From assembly GCF_002374315.1 (NCBI RefSeq), contig NZ_NWUX01000003.1:1-64000 (forward strand): DNA of 64,000 bases. The letters run 5' to 3'. This DNA is from Vreelandella nigrificans (GTDB lineage Bacteria; Pseudomonadota; Gammaproteobacteria; Pseudomonadales; Halomonadaceae). Within the stretch, counting starts at the first letter, position 1. Each line of letters opens with the position of its first letter. Both the position numbers and the translations under genes were made by a program. This document shows, piece after piece, positions 47,548 through 57,548 of the stretch. A model generated the notes under the pieces. The model did not search any database. It saw nothing but the letters and a program-made list of their open reading frames with translations, and was not told the DNA's origin.

Positions 47548-48000
47548 TTATACCGATGGCTGGCTAGCCAGTTTGCTGCGAATAAAGTCGCTGTGGCTAA
47601 CGTGCAACAGATCCGCCAGCCGCCGGATACGGTGCTCTTCAAGCGGGTCAAGCGATCCGTCAGCCCAGGCAAGCTGCCACATTAACACCACCAGTTCGCA
47701 GCGCTGCTCATAGCCATAGTGCTGCTTAATTAAGCTGACAAATTGATAGTGATCCACTGCATCGTCAACTTCCGCTTCAGCCAGCGCCATTAACTCGGTG
47801 ACTTCACTTTCGCTTAGGTGATAACGAGTGGTTAACATCTGTTTCAACGCGGTGCGCTCGGCGTCGCTTTGGTCATAGTCAGCGCGCATCACTTCGCACA
47901 GCAGCGCCGCTGTGGCCAACTCTAGTGTAATCGCTCGATTCTCACGCTGCTCTGGCTCCGCCAGCGCCCGTTGGAAGAAGTTACTAATGGCGTCCAGCAC
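47548..48000 (-). CDS. TerB-like (tellurite resistance TerB/DjlA N-terminal) protein
   Basis: A 150-residue all-helical protein. The TerB-fold pattern is clear: LELATAALLCEVMRADYDQSD, AERTALKQMLTTRYHLSESE and VVLMWQLAWADGSLDPLEEHRIRRLADLLHV. Acidic pairs (ADYDQSD, ADGSLDP) resemble the metal-binding helical repeats of TerB and of the DjlA N-terminal domain. No other ter genes are adjacent, so tellurite resistance should not be inferred. The role is unknown, possibly stress- or membrane-associated. Confidence 0.85.
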   Translation of the reverse strand: MLDAISNFFQRALAEPEQRENRAITLELATAALLCEVMRADYDQSDAERTALKQMLTTRYHLSESEVTELMALAEAEVDDAVDHYQFVSLIKQHYGYEQRCELVVLMWQLAWADGSLDPLEEHRIRRLADLLHVSHSDFIRSKLASQPSV

Positions 48001-48091
48001 GGTTTTCTCCTATTAACAAACCTGCCTCTTCGACTACCAATATGACGCTTAGTGCCCTCTCATCCAAGGAGCTTCACGCCAACCTCTTCCC

Positions 48092-49105
48092 TCACTCCTT
48101 ACGCTTGGCCAACTGCTCTTTTAGCTGCTTGGGCACTTGCTTGATGATGAGACGGTCTTGGCTTTCATCATACTCAATGCTGGAACCCAGCAGGTGCGAA
48201 TCAAAGCTAATTGAAACGCCCCCAGCGCGACCGGTAAAGCGGCGAAACTGGCTAATAGTGCGTTTATCCGGCGGGATTTCTGGGGAAAGACCGTAGTCTG
48301 CGTTGCGAATATGCTCGTAAAACGCCTTAGGCTGCTTTTCATCTACTAACCCTGAAAGCTCTTCCAGAGTCATTGGCTCACCACGACGCAACTGCTCGTT
48401 GGCATAGTCCACCAGGGTATCAGTTTTTTCCCGGCTGGCTTCTTCGTCGTAATCCTCTTTCTCGACGTAGTCGCTGAAGGCCTTTAACAACGTACGGGTT
48501 TCAGCGGGGGCATCAATGCCCTCTTCCATTCCGAGCAGTGCCACTAAGCCATCGGCAAGCTTTTTACCGCCGCGATCCTTTAAAAACGACACATACTGCG
48601 CGCTTTCGGAATCACTCTGCCATTGGGTAAGGTTAACCCGTGCCGCCAGGGTTAGCTGGCTAGTATTCAGTTGGGCAGCAGGTACTGCTTGGTGCTCAGC
48701 GTTGATGCCAATGCCTTCACGCTGGTGTACCAAACCCAGAAACAGGGTTTCAGTATCCCCCTGGCGCAGGTGGGCAAATACCAGGTAGCCACTAACGGAG
48801 AGCTGCTCTTGAAGCGTTTGCGCAAGACGCTCGGCCATCGCCGTAGAGAATTGGGCAAAATCCTGCTCGCCAGCCATGTAATCCCTCAGCCAGGCTACTA
48901 ACGGCCCAGCCTGCTCACCCTGTTCGGCAAACCGCCCCCACCCCTTGGCTTTGGTGTTATAGGTGTCGTTTAGCGCGTTCACCAAGCTTGCCATCACCGG
49001 ATCGTCGTTGGCCTCCTGTCGTGAGGCCGGTGCCGCCGTGACGGTTAAGCGCTCTCCGTCTAACGACGGGTCAAGGCGGTGCACAGTGCTTTGCAGTAGC
49101 GGCAT
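48092..49105 (-). CDS. yejK: Nucleoid-associated protein YejK/NdpA
   Basis: DNA-associated protein of the 37-kDa nucleoid-associated family, found on the nucleoid in E. coli; the exact activity is unclear. The 337-residue length matches E. coli YejK (335). Shared segments include YVSFLKDRGGKKLADGLVAL (TRYLTFLKGRVGRKVADFF in E. coli), YANEQLRRGEPMTLEELS, PPDKRTISQFRRFTGRAGGV and ISFDSHLLG. It stands alone between the TerB-like gene and an ABC exporter on the same strand. Confidence 0.93.
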   Translation of the reverse strand: MPLLQSTVHRLDPSLDGERLTVTAAPASRQEANDDPVMASLVNALNDTYNTKAKGWGRFAEQGEQAGPLVAWLRDYMAGEQDFAQFSTAMAERLAQTLQEQLSVSGYLVFAHLRQGDTETLFLGLVHQREGIGINAEHQAVPAAQLNTSQLTLAARVNLTQWQSDSESAQYVSFLKDRGGKKLADGLVALLGMEEGIDAPAETRTLLKAFSDYVEKEDYDEEASREKTDTLVDYANEQLRRGEPMTLEELSGLVDEKQPKAFYEHIRNADYGLSPEIPPDKRTISQFRRFTGRAGGVSISFDSHLLGSSIEYDESQDRLIIKQVPKQLKEQLAKRKE

Positions 49106-49165
49106 AAGCGGGAGTTACCTTTTAAGCAGAAAGCGGATAAACAGAAAACGAGCAGCTAGAAACCA

Positions 49166-49927
49166 CTAGGGTTTTAAGCGGTAACCGGTGCGGAAAATCC
49201 AGGCAATGGTGGCAAGACTCGCGATGAGAAACAGCAAAATCATCGCTACGCTGGCGCCAAGGCTAACGTCACTAATACCGTAGAAGCTCCAACGGAAACC
49301 ACTTACCAAATACACCACCGGGTTCGCCAGCGTGACGGTTTGCCAAAATGGCGGGAGCATATCAATGGAATAGAAACTGCCTCCCAGAAATGTCAGCGGC
49401 GTTATCACCAGCAGCGGCACCAATTGAAGCTTATCGAAACCATCAGCCCAGATACCAATGATAAACCCCAGTAGACTGAAGGTAACCGCGGTAAGCACCA
49501 AAAAAGTAAGCATCCAGATGGGGTGGGCGATCTCCAGCGGTACAAACAAGCTGGAGGTAGCAAGAATAATCAGCCCCAATAGAATTGACTTTGATGCCGC
49601 CGCACCCACATAGCCCACAACAATCTCCAGGTAGGAAATGGGGGCTGATAAAATCTCGTAAATGCTGCCAGAAAACTTGGGGAAGAAAATCCCAAAGGAA
49701 GCGTTAGACACACTCTGGGTGAGTAGCATTAACATAATCAGCCCTGGCACGATAAAAGCGCCATAGCTGACCCCGTCAATCTCGCTTATACGCGAGCCAA
49801 TCGCTGCGCCAAACACCACAAAATAGAGCGAGGTAGAGATCACCGGTGAGACAATGCTTTGCAGCAGGGTACGCCGAGTACGCGCCATTTCCGCCATATA
49901 GATGGCACGAACGGGGTAGAGATTCAT
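49166..49927 (-). CDS. yadH: ABC-2 type exporter permease, YadH-like
   Basis: Membrane component of a two-gene ABC-2 exporter, 253 residues with six hydrophobic segments. It follows E. coli YadH in [80 protein letters not shown] and [11 protein letters not shown]. It starts inside the ATPase stop (ATGA). The substrate of YadGH is unknown; relatives export lipids, drugs or polysaccharides. Confidence 0.9.
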   Translation of the reverse strand: MNLYPVRAIYMAEMARTRRTLLQSIVSPVISTSLYFVVFGAAIGSRISEIDGVSYGAFIVPGLIMLMLLTQSVSNASFGIFFPKFSGSIYEILSAPISYLEIVVGYVGAAASKSILLGLIILATSSLFVPLEIAHPIWMLTFLVLTAVTFSLLGFIIGIWADGFDKLQLVPLLVITPLTFLGGSFYSIDMLPPFWQTVTLANPVVYLVSGFRWSFYGISDVSLGASVAMILLFLIASLATIAWIFRTGYRLKP

Positions 49928-50859
49928 GAGCGCTCCTTGACTAGGTCGACAAAAATATCTTCCAGAGAACTCTGCCGCGTGTGCAGGTCTTTAAAACCAA
50001 TGCCTTCTTTTTCCAGCTGCGTGAGTAAAGCGGAAATACCCCGCCCCTCCTCCTCCTGACGACCATCGTAGGTGTAGACCAGTTCATGGCCATCTGCCGC
50101 TAGGCTCAGCTCGTCTTGGTCGAGGGCCGAAGGAATCACGTTGAGTGGCGTTTGCAGCTGCAGCGTTAGCTGTTTGCTGCCGAGCTTTTTCATTAGTGCT
50201 GCTTTCTCTTCCACCAATACAATCTCACCGCGGTTAATCACACCGATGCGGTCAGCCATCTCTTCAGCTTCTTCGATGTAGTGGGTGGTAAGAATAATCG
50301 TAACGCCGTTATCCCGCAGCCCGCGCACTACGTTCCACATATCCCGGCGTAACTCAACGTCAACGCCTGCGGTGGGCTCATCAAGAAACAGGATACGTGG
50401 CTCGTGGGAGAGCGCTTTGGCAATTAGCACTCGGCGCTTCATGCCCCCTGAAAGGGTCATCAAACGGTTATTGCGCTTATCCCACAGGCTGAGGGATTTA
50501 AGCACCTTTTCGATATGAGCAGGGTTAGGTGGCTTACCAAACAAGCCGCGGCTAAAACTGACTGTATTCCATACCGTTTCAAAGGCTTCGTTGGTGAGTT
50601 CTTGGGGTACTAGCCCAATCCGCTCACGGGCTTGACGATAATGGCTAATACTGTCGAAGCCATCCACCACCACCGAGCCCTCGGAGGGGTTTACCAGCCC
50701 ACAAACTACACTGATCAAGGTAGTTTTACCTGCCCCATTTGGGCCAAGCAGGGCAAAAATCTCGCCGCGCTGGATGGTTAAGTCCACACGGGTTAACGCT
50801 TGAAAGCCACCTTCGTAGGTTTTGTTCAAGCCTTCGATAGTAATAATGGGATCGTTCAA
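49924..50859 (-). CDS. yadG: ABC-2 type exporter ATP-binding protein, YadG-like
   Basis: ATPase partner of the downstream permease. In this 311-residue protein the Walker A is GPNGAGKTT, the Q-loop GLVPQELT, the signature [16 protein letters not shown], Walker [15 protein letters not shown], and the switch His is in [15 protein letters not shown] choose TTG 50857-50859 ([11 protein letters not shown]) as the start because GAGGAG sits six bases upstream; the frame stays open toward ppiC without family similarity. ppiC lies 58 bp upstream on the same strand. Confidence 0.92.
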   Translation of the reverse strand: MNDPIITIEGLNKTYEGGFQALTRVDLTIQRGEIFALLGPNGAGKTTLISVVCGLVNPSEGSVVVDGFDSISHYRQARERIGLVPQELTNEAFETVWNTVSFSRGLFGKPPNPAHIEKVLKSLSLWDKRNNRLMTLSGGMKRRVLIAKALSHEPRILFLDEPTAGVDVELRRDMWNVVRGLRDNGVTIILTTHYIEEAEEMADRIGVINRGEIVLVEEKAALMKKLGSKQLTLQLQTPLNVIPSALDQDELSLAADGHELVYTYDGRQEEEGRGISALLTQLEKEGIGFKDLHTRQSSLEDIFVDLVKERS

Positions 50860-50917
50860 GGCGTGCTCCTCACACCGCGGCACAGAGGCCGCGGTGCTCG
50901 ACGGCCATTTGGCGTCA

Positions 50918-51196
50918 TTAGCTGCGGCTAGTGATTTCCAACAGGTGGTAGCCAAACTGGGTTTGTACGGGTCCGTGTACTTTGTTTAGTTCACCACTGA
51001 AAACAACTTTGTCGAACTCAGGCACCATTTGGCCGGGACCAAAGCTACCTAAGTCACCGCCTTGGCGGCCAGATGGGCAGCTTGAGTGCTGCTTGGCGAC
51101 ATCAGCAAAGTCACGACCATTTTCGATCTCTTGTTTCAGTGCATTGCACTGCTCTTCACTGCTTACCAAAATATGACGGGCGCTGGCACGTGCCAT
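50918..51196 (-). CDS. ppiC: Parvulin-type peptidyl-prolyl isomerase, PpiC-like
   Basis: Small cytoplasmic prolyl isomerase, 92 residues, a single rotamase domain. Parvulin motifs: [57 protein letters not shown] and [13 protein letters not shown]. Length and lack of a signal peptide fit E. coli PpiC. It is upstream of and co-oriented with the YadGH genes. Confidence 0.94.
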   Translation of the reverse strand: MARASARHILVSSEEQCNALKQEIENGRDFADVAKQHSSCPSGRQGGDLGSFGPGQMVPEFDKVVFSGELNKVHGPVQTQFGYHLLEITSRS

Positions 51197-51270
51197 AACA
51201 AACTCCTAGATAGAAATAAAAAGACCCAACAAGATCTGTTGACGTTTCATCTGGCGGTTTTCAATACTTT

Positions 51271-51410
51271 CGCGGGTACGCTTCGCTTACTACGCGCTAC
51301 AACAGCCTATTGCCTTACTGTAGCGCGGGTAACGCATCTCGCGAGGTACGAGCGAATACGGCACCCGTGTTGTCAGCTACTAGCCACCATCGCGAGTGCG
51401 CTTCGCTTAC
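51271..51410. repeat. REP-like intergenic repeat cluster
   Basis: In the 260-bp gap before ppiC, CGCGGGTACGCTTCGCTTAC (51271-51290) and CGCGAGTGCGCTTCGCTTAC (51391-51410) are direct repeats differing at two bases. Between them CGCGCTACA (51293-51301) and TGTAGCGCG (51319-51327) form a perfect inverted repeat. The high GC content and imperfect palindromes suggest a dispersed repeat family; other copies are not seen in this window. Nothing else is recognisable in 51197-51456. Confidence 0.5.
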
Positions 51411-51456
51411 GCTCAGTTTATCACGCTGGCATGGGTTGTTGGCGTTCGCGCACTGG

Positions 51457-52599
51457 TTAAGGGTCGGCTAGCGCACCGCTATCGCGCAGTGCTTCCCCGA
51501 CCCTTGCCATCGCTTGTTCGTGGGCACTTGCAGCAAGCGGGCCACGGCCACATGCGACAATCACCCATGGTCCCGCTTCAGAGCCATGCTGAGAGGCAAT
51601 GCCAGCATCGCAACTACGCCGGTGCTGAGTGCCTGTCTTATGGGCAAAGTGAAAAGCGCTACCCATACCCTGCTTCAGGCGATGTTCTCCTGAACGGGTG
51701 CGGCCCATGACTGCCAACAGTAGTTGGCGCTGCGCGGCATCGAAGTCGGCCATGCCACCGTGGTGCAGGCTGGCCAACACATCGCCATAGCCACGTAGTG
51801 TGCCTCCATTCTCGCCCGTTGCCTCATAAGCATTAAAGGCATGGTCGTAGTCAGGCTGCGCCAACGATTCACGGCCTACACCAAGCCTACGTGCCAGCGC
51901 TGCAGGGCGTTGATTAACGCTATGTTCCCGCAGGGCGATAAAATCTAGCCCTGCCAAGCCATGGGCATCGGGGTGTAATTGCCCATACACTCCTTGGCGA
52001 ACACCTACCAGTTTACCGATGGGGCCTAACGCTTCAGAATTGCCACCACTGGCCGCTACCATTGCCCTGGCTCGGGCATTCACAGCATCAAGCCCTACTC
52101 GGTCAATCAACATATCCGAGGCAGTATTGTCGCTAACAGTAATCATCTGCTCTAGTAAGTAGCGAATAGTGATCGGTGTGCCGGGGTCATGCCAGTTAAC
52201 CGGCCCTGCACCGTCTACGTAGTCGCTGCGGGCAAGCGTCAGCCGTTCATCAAGGGAGAGCACACCTGCCTGGCGCTCGGCTAATACCTGGGCTGCCACC
52301 GGTACTTTAACCAATGACGCTAAGTACCATGGCTGGTCAGCTTGCCAGGAGTAGGCTTCTCCACTGGCCAGATTCTGTACATAGACACCCAACTGGCCGC
52401 CAAACACCTCTTCAATGGCAGCTATTCGCGCATTTAAATTACCCTGCCAAGCACTCTGTTTATCGACTTCATAGTACCAATGTGTGTCGTAGTCGTGGTT
52501 ATGTATGTCATCGCTATATGTGCTGTCATACCCAGCGGCATAGGCAGGAAACACTAGTAATAGCGTAATACCTATCAGCCAGCGGTGTAATGCTTTCAA
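51457..52599 (-). CDS. Exported class A beta-lactamase-like serine hydrolase
   Basis: A 380-residue exported protein with signal peptide MKALHRWLIGITLLLVFPAYA. It has three spaced motifs of the serine beta-lactamase/penicillin-recognising fold: SLVK (S95, K98), SDN (156-158) and KTGT (321-324). Class A enzymes also need a Glu on the omega loop (E166-x-x-L-N); I find no clear equivalent, and the SDN-KTG distance (163) is longer than usual. It could be a beta-lactamase-related hydrolase or a peptidoglycan-related enzyme. A His/Asp/Tyr-rich stretch (about 24-45) precedes the domain. Confidence 0.82.
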   Translation of the reverse strand: MKALHRWLIGITLLLVFPAYAAGYDSTYSDDIHNHDYDTHWYYEVDKQSAWQGNLNARIAAIEEVFGGQLGVYVQNLASGEAYSWQADQPWYLASLVKVPVAAQVLAERQAGVLSLDERLTLARSDYVDGAGPVNWHDPGTPITIRYLLEQMITVSDNTASDMLIDRVGLDAVNARARAMVAASGGNSEALGPIGKLVGVRQGVYGQLHPDAHGLAGLDFIALREHSVNQRPAALARRLGVGRESLAQPDYDHAFNAYEATGENGGTLRGYGDVLASLHHGGMADFDAAQRQLLLAVMGRTRSGEHRLKQGMGSAFHFAHKTGTQHRRSCDAGIASQHGSEAGPWVIVACGRGPLAASAHEQAMARVGEALRDSGALADP

Positions 52600-52611
52600 A
52601 ATAGTGACCTC

Positions 52612-53718
52612 TTATTTGTGGCGAGCAACCCAGCGGGTCAGCCAAATCCATAGCGCGGCCCCAACTATTAACAACCCACCCACGCCAAGCGCCTGTGGAT
52701 AAGTGTAGGCGCCCTGGCCTTCAAGCAAAAAGCGCAGCACCAGAAAGATCATCACAATGTGGAAAATAAATGCTTTGAGGGCGTCGCTACCCACTATTGT
52801 TAGCGGCCGTAGCGCTTTGGCAGCCATGGATCCCCCTGCAAGAGCTAACCCCAACAGTATCAAAGCGCCCCCGACGCTAAACAGCATAAATTGCAGCCCA
52901 GGCGGGTGCTTACCGACGTTTCGGGCAACCGCCATCATGGCGCTATATACATCGCCATGGATGATTGCCAAACCATAAAAACCAACCACCATCAGCGTGC
53001 CTATGCTGACTAGCACAAGCACCAAGCGGCGGCGCAAAACTTGGTCAAAATAACAGCGCAGGATGGCCTCGCCAATCAATAAACCTGACAAAACTAACGG
53101 CGCCCGGCCAAGCTGTCCCCAGGCGTAGTGGTCTTCATGATCCACTAGCAGGGCTTTCAGAATATCGTTACCGCCAAAGGTAAGCCCCTGTAACCATGCG
53201 GAAAGCACCGTTAGGCCAACAATGGTAGCCACACGGCCCCATAGTGGCGTTCGTGCCCAAAGCGGCAGTATCAACGGCACCCATAACAAAGCAATGGCGT
53301 AGAAGCCGAGGATCTCCACCCAGATGGCAAAACGCCCGTAGAGCAGCGTATTAACGATATCGCCAGGTGAGCTGAAGGGCAGCATTTCAACAACGGTAAG
53401 CACCTTGTACCAAAACCAAACCTCAAGCGCTCGCACCCATAACTTTAGGCGCCGTTTGGGCCAGTCATCACTCTGAGTATGGGATAGAAACGCAACCGCC
53501 AGTGCGATGCCAAATACTAAAATAAATAGCGATGAGGAGAATTTGGTTAAAAAGTGAATAGGCACCATGCCCCAATCGGGCACGTTACGAATGCCCACTA
53601 GCCCGCTAACGGCGTGGCTAACAATCATCAACCCGATGGCAACCCCGCGGGCGAGGTCAATAGCCTCAATCCGCCCTTCCGCTTTGGGAAGCTGTGGCAC
53701 TTCCTTCCAGTTGAGCAT
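52612..53718 (-). CDS. Polytopic membrane protein, DUF1624/acyltransferase-like
   Basis: A 368-residue protein with about ten membrane segments. The N-terminus EAIDLARGVAIGLMIVSHAV is the typical opening of heparan-glucosaminide acetyltransferase-like (DUF1624) and acyltransferase-3-type proteins: Arg after D-x-A, then a His at the end of the first helix. Such proteins move acyl groups onto envelope glycans. I start it at ATG 53718 (MLNWKEVPQ), preceded by AAGGA; the frame is open 11 more codons. It sits 12 bp upstream of the beta-lactamase-like gene on the same strand, suggesting co-transcription. Confidence 0.75.
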   Translation of the reverse strand: MLNWKEVPQLPKAEGRIEAIDLARGVAIGLMIVSHAVSGLVGIRNVPDWGMVPIHFLTKFSSSLFILVFGIALAVAFLSHTQSDDWPKRRLKLWVRALEVWFWYKVLTVVEMLPFSSPGDIVNTLLYGRFAIWVEILGFYAIALLWVPLILPLWARTPLWGRVATIVGLTVLSAWLQGLTFGGNDILKALLVDHEDHYAWGQLGRAPLVLSGLLIGEAILRCYFDQVLRRRLVLVLVSIGTLMVVGFYGLAIIHGDVYSAMMAVARNVGKHPPGLQFMLFSVGGALILLGLALAGGSMAAKALRPLTIVGSDALKAFIFHIVMIFLVLRFLLEGQGAYTYPQALGVGGLLIVGAALWIWLTRWVARHK

Positions 53719-53827
53719 GTCGACTGAGTCCTTATGGTAAATAATGGCCATAGTAAGCTAACCATAGACTATGCCCTACAGGCACCCATCAACCCAGCCT
53801 CTTGGTAACGCCAAGCCTTCCAAAGCA

Positions 53828-53862
53828 AGCCGCCCCCGCAACCAAGGGCTGCGGGGGCGGCT
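53828..53862 (-). terminator. Strong hairpin after pnp
   Basis: Perfect 13-bp stem AGCCGCCCCCGCA / TGCGGGGGCGGCT, 39 bp past the pnp stop. The minus-strand tail (TGCTTTGG) is only weakly T-rich, but the stem is very stable. Confidence 0.75.
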
Positions 53863-53900
53863 GATGTGTCGCTAACTAGCGACACTGTCACAACCGATCG

Positions 53901-56045
53901 TTACTCGGTAACTTCTAAAGGGGCGGCGGCAAAGGCCGCTTTCTCTTCTTCAGTGATCTCTTTAATGGAGAGTTTCACGCGGTTGCGGTTATCAATATCC
54001 AGCACTTTAACGATCACATCGTCGCCTTCATTTAAGAAGTCGCGGACATTGTTAACGCGCTCAGCAACAATTTGTGAGATATGCACTAAGCCATCGGTAC
54101 CCGGCATAATGTTCACAAACGCGCCAAAGTCAGCGATACGTACCACTTTGCCGTTATACAGCTTGCCGATTTCCGCTTCTGCGGTGATCGCCAGTACGGT
54201 GTCGATGGCTTTTTTCGCTGCAGCTTTATCTTCCGCATAGATGCGTACGGTACCGTCATCATCTAGGTCGATAGAAGCGCCGGTATCTTCACAGATTTTA
54301 CGAATTGTCGCGCCGCCTTTACCAATCACGTCACGGATCTTATCCGGGTCGATTTTGATAGTGGCCATGGACGGTGCATTTTCCGACACATCAGTACGGC
54401 TTTGGCTGATCACGTCATTCATCTGCGCAAGAATGCTGATGCGAGCATCATGAGCCTGCTGCAGTGCTTTTTCCATGATCTCTTCGTTGATGCCTTCGAT
54501 CTTAATGTCCATCTGCAGGGCAGTTACGCCCTCTTCAGAACCAGCAACTTTGAAGTCCATGTCGCCCAGGTGATCTTCATCACCTAAGATATCAGTGAGA
54601 ACGGCGTAGCCGTCTTCATCTTTCACCAAGCCCATGGCAATACCCGCCACTGGCGCTTTCAGCGGCACACCGGCATCCATTAGCGCGAGCGAAGAGCCGC
54701 ACACAGAAGCCATGGAGCTTGAGCCGTTAGATTCGGTAATTTCTGATACGACACGAATGGTGTAGGGGAAGGCTTCTTCGGAAGGTAGCATCGCTTGCAC
54801 ACCACGACGCGCCAAACGGCCGTGACCAATTTCACGACGCTTGGGTCCACCCATAAAGCCTGCTTCACCCACACAGTAGGGAGGGAAGTTGTAGTGCAGC
54901 ATAAAGCGATCTTTACGCTCGCCTTCCAGGGACTCGATCAACTGCGAATCACGCAGGGTACCCAAAGTAGCAATCGCAATCGCTTGGGTTTCACCACGGG
55001 TAAATACCGCAGAACCGTGAGTTTTTGGCAGCACACCTACTTCAATGGCCAACGGACGTACGGTAAAGTTATCGCGGCCATCGATACGCGGCTCGCCTTT
55101 CACCACACGTGAGCGTACAACGCGCTTTTCAAGGCCGGCAAAGGCACCTTTCACGTCATCTTTGCTGAACTTGCCTTCTGCTTCTTCGCCTTCAGCAGAC
55201 GCTAGCTGCTCAACAGCTGCATCTTTAAGTGCTGAAAGTGCGTCTTGGCGGGCCATTTTGTCGGTAATGCGGTAAGCATCGCCCACTTTGGCTTCAAAGG
55301 CATCGGCCATGGCAGTTTTTAGCGCCACGTTCTCTTGGGGCGGCTGCCACTCCCAGCGCGGTTTGCCTGCTTCAGCGACCAGCTCTTTAATCGCGTTGAC
55401 GGCAACCTGCATCTCCTGGTGGCCGAACAGTACGGCACCCAGCATTTCGTCTTCGAGCAGCTCTTGGGCTTCTGATTCCACCATCAGCACAGCGTTTTCA
55501 GTACCGGCCACTACCATGTCCAGCTCAGAAGTGGCTAGCTCTTCAACGGTCGGGTTCAGGAAATACCCTTGCTCTTCGTTAAAGCCAACGCGCGCGGCGC
55601 CGATCGGGCCATTAAACGGCACACCAGAAATACCCAGCGCCGCGGAAGTACCCAGCATGGCCGCGATATCCGGATCATGGTTACGGTCGGTAGACAGAAC
55701 GGTACAGATCACCTGCACTTCGTTCATAAATCCCTTGGGGAACAGCGGGCGAATCGGCCGGTCGATCAGGCGAGATGTGAGGGTCTCTTTCTCTGTAGGG
55801 CGCCCTTCACGCTTGAAGAAACCGCCAGGGATCTTACCGACTGCGTAAGTTTTCTCTTGGTAGTGCACAGAGAGAGGGAAGAAAGGCTGGTTAGGGTTCG
55901 CTTCTTTTTTAGCTACCACCGTACACAGTACGACAGTCTCGTCCATGGTCACCATTACGGCACCAGTGGCCTGGCGAGCAATGCGGCCAGTTTCTAGAGT
56001 GACGGTGCTACGACCGTATTGGAACGTTTTTTTTACCGGATTCAC
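53901..56045 (-). CDS. pnp: Polyribonucleotide nucleotidyltransferase (PNPase)
   Basis: Phosphorolytic 3'-5' exoribonuclease of mRNA decay and the degradosome. The 714 residues comprise two RNase PH domains (first about 1-220, second about 310-540, with [15 protein letters not shown] and [20 protein letters not shown]). A KH domain ([20 protein letters not shown]) and a C-terminal S1 domain ([28 protein letters not shown]) follow. I use GTG 56043-56045 ([11 protein letters not shown]) because AAGGAAG lies five bases upstream; an ATG six codons earlier lacks one. rpsO is upstream with an intervening terminator, as in E. coli. Confidence 0.96.
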   Translation of the reverse strand: MNPVKKTFQYGRSTVTLETGRIARQATGAVMVTMDETVVLCTVVAKKEANPNQPFFPLSVHYQEKTYAVGKIPGGFFKREGRPTEKETLTSRLIDRPIRPLFPKGFMNEVQVICTVLSTDRNHDPDIAAMLGTSAALGISGVPFNGPIGAARVGFNEEQGYFLNPTVEELATSELDMVVAGTENAVLMVESEAQELLEDEMLGAVLFGHQEMQVAVNAIKELVAEAGKPRWEWQPPQENVALKTAMADAFEAKVGDAYRITDKMARQDALSALKDAAVEQLASAEGEEAEGKFSKDDVKGAFAGLEKRVVRSRVVKGEPRIDGRDNFTVRPLAIEVGVLPKTHGSAVFTRGETQAIAIATLGTLRDSQLIESLEGERKDRFMLHYNFPPYCVGEAGFMGGPKRREIGHGRLARRGVQAMLPSEEAFPYTIRVVSEITESNGSSSMASVCGSSLALMDAGVPLKAPVAGIAMGLVKDEDGYAVLTDILGDEDHLGDMDFKVAGSEEGVTALQMDIKIEGINEEIMEKALQQAHDARISILAQMNDVISQSRTDVSENAPSMATIKIDPDKIRDVIGKGGATIRKICEDTGASIDLDDDGTVRIYAEDKAAAKKAIDTVLAITAEAEIGKLYNGKVVRIADFGAFVNIMPGTDGLVHISQIVAERVNNVRDFLNEGDDVIVKVLDIDNRNRVKLSIKEITEEEKAAFAAAPLEVTE

Positions 56046-56171
56046 GGCGACTTCCTTTAACATTAATATCTACTTGTCTTTTCGCTTGGGTCGTTTTGAC
56101 TCGTCACCATTCTAGGCGCTGGCGGGCCATACGGCTACCAGAAAGCTAAAATCGCATGCGGGGGATGGCCA

Positions 56172-56206
56172 TAAAAAAACGGGCAGCCCACAAGGGGCTG
56201 CCCGTT
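56172..56206 (-). terminator. Terminator between rpsO and pnp
   Basis: AACGGGCAGCCC / GGGCTGCCCGTT, a 12-bp stem with a five-base loop, followed on the minus strand by a T-run (complement of 56173-56179). It attenuates transcription into pnp. Confidence 0.92.
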
Positions 56207-56240
56207 TTCGATCGTTATCGCAGAGCTTTTTTCTAAGAGC

Positions 56241-56510
56241 TTAGCGACGCAGACCTAAACGCTGAATCAGAGACTGGTAGCGTTCGAAATCTTTACGCTT
56301 CAGGTAGTCCAGCAGTTTACGACGCTGGTTTACCATGCGGATCAGACCACGACGTGAGTGGTGATCCTGCTTGTTGGTTTTGAAGTGGTCCTGCAGGCCA
56401 TTGATGTTGGCGCTCAGCAGTGCAACCTGTACTTCAGGGGAACCGGTATCGTTATCGCCGCGGCCGTATTCGTTGACGATCTCGGCCTTCTTTTCAGCGG
56501 TTAATGCCAT
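56241..56510 (-). CDS. rpsO: 30S ribosomal protein S15
   Basis: Binds the 16S rRNA central domain early in 30S assembly. It has 89 residues, the standard length. Hallmarks: [20 protein letters not shown] near the start, the [20 protein letters not shown] core and [12 protein letters not shown] at the end. It lies between truB and pnp in the conserved order. A 117-bp gap upstream probably carries its own promoter. Confidence 0.98.
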   Translation of the reverse strand: MALTAEKKAEIVNEYGRGDNDTGSPEVQVALLSANINGLQDHFKTNKQDHHSRRGLIRMVNQRRKLLDYLKRKDFERYQSLIQRLGLRR

Positions 56511-56627
56511 CTGTCTCTCCAGTAAGCAATATGCCTAAAATTGAATGGGTGAGACCACGCATATTTGCAGTCTCATGCTACTATCTACTAGCTATTTTCG
56601 CGTAAATCGCACCATCCTTGCAACGTT

Positions 56628-57548
56628 TTACGAGATAGCAACTGTACTTAACAGTCGCTTAGGTGCCACTTCCTGGGCACTTTTTACAACACCAAGGCCG
56701 ATAAACGTCTCGGCGTAATAAAGTCTTGCCAGCGCATCGGGCGCAAGCGCTTCAATGGGCACATTGGCTGACTGCCCGTGGGCAAGACACCCATAGGCTG
56801 TTTCATCGACGTTCAGCGAAGGCAAATGGCCCACCAATATATCCACAGGCATTAGCTCAGCCTCGCGGCTAGCTTGGCTTGCAAGCGCTTCAAGGCCTTC
56901 TAGTGTCCACATAGCGTCGCTAGTGAAAGGCCCGGTTTTGAGCCTTCTCAGCTGGCTAATATGGGCACCGCAACCCAATGCTTGGCCAATATCTTCGGCC
57001 AACGTGCGAATATAGGTACCTTTGCTACAGCTAACTTCAAGCTCAAAGGCGGTGCCCTCAAACCCAAGCAGCCGCGCATCATACACGCTTACCCGTCGCG
57101 CTGCACGCTCAACGTGCTTGCCTTCTCGGGCTAGCTCGTAAAGCTTTTTACCCTGGTGCTTGAGGGCAGAGTACATTGGCGGGATTTGTTCTATCTCTCC
57201 ACGAAAACGCGTTAAAACAGCTTCAATGTCCTGCGCGGTAAGGCTTGGCACCTCCCGCTGCTCAATGACAGTGCCTTCAGCATCGCCGGTGTCGGTGATC
57301 ACCCCCAACTCTACACGGGTGCGATACATCTTGTCGGCTTCCAGCAAGTGCGCGGAGAACTTAGTGGCTTCCCCTAAGCAGATAGGCAGTAAGCCCGTTG
57401 CCATAGGGTCAAGCGTGCCGGTATGCCCGGCTTTCTGCGCCTCGAAAAGACGACGCACACGCTGCAGCGCGTGGTTACTGGAAATGCCCTTGGGCTTATC
57501 CAGTAGCAACACACCATTGACCGGTAACCCGCGACGGCGACGTGCCAT
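56628..57548 (-). CDS. truB: tRNA pseudouridine(55) synthase
   Basis: Makes the near-universal pseudouridine 55 in the tRNA T-loop. In this 306-residue protein GVLLLDKPKGISSNHALQRV and the catalytic segment AGHTGTLDPMATGLLPICLG (with the active Asp) are textbook TruB. KMYRTRVELGVITDTGDAEG and CSKGTYIRTLAEDIGQALG follow. A PUA-like C-terminal part completes it. The start shares a base with the rbfA stop (TAATG), so translation is coupled. Confidence 0.97.
   Translation of the reverse strand: MARRRRGLPVNGVLLLDKPKGISSNHALQRVRRLFEAQKAGHTGTLDPMATGLLPICLGEATKFSAHLLEADKMYRTRVELGVITDTGDAEGTVIEQREVPSLTAQDIEAVLTRFRGEIEQIPPMYSALKHQGKKLYELAREGKHVERAARRVSVYDARLLGFEGTAFELEVSCSKGTYIRTLAEDIGQALGCGAHISQLRRLKTGPFTSDAMWTLEGLEALASQASREAELMPVDILVGHLPSLNVDETAYGCLAHGQSANVPIEALAPDALARLYYAETFIGLGVVKSAQEVAPKRLLSTVAIS

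Noticed and set aside
47548..48000. Linking the TerB-like gene and the CitE-like gene (28125-29285) into a Ter-type stress system
   Set aside because: They are almost 20 kb apart, and no TerC, TerD, TerY or phosphoribosyltransferase genes are present.
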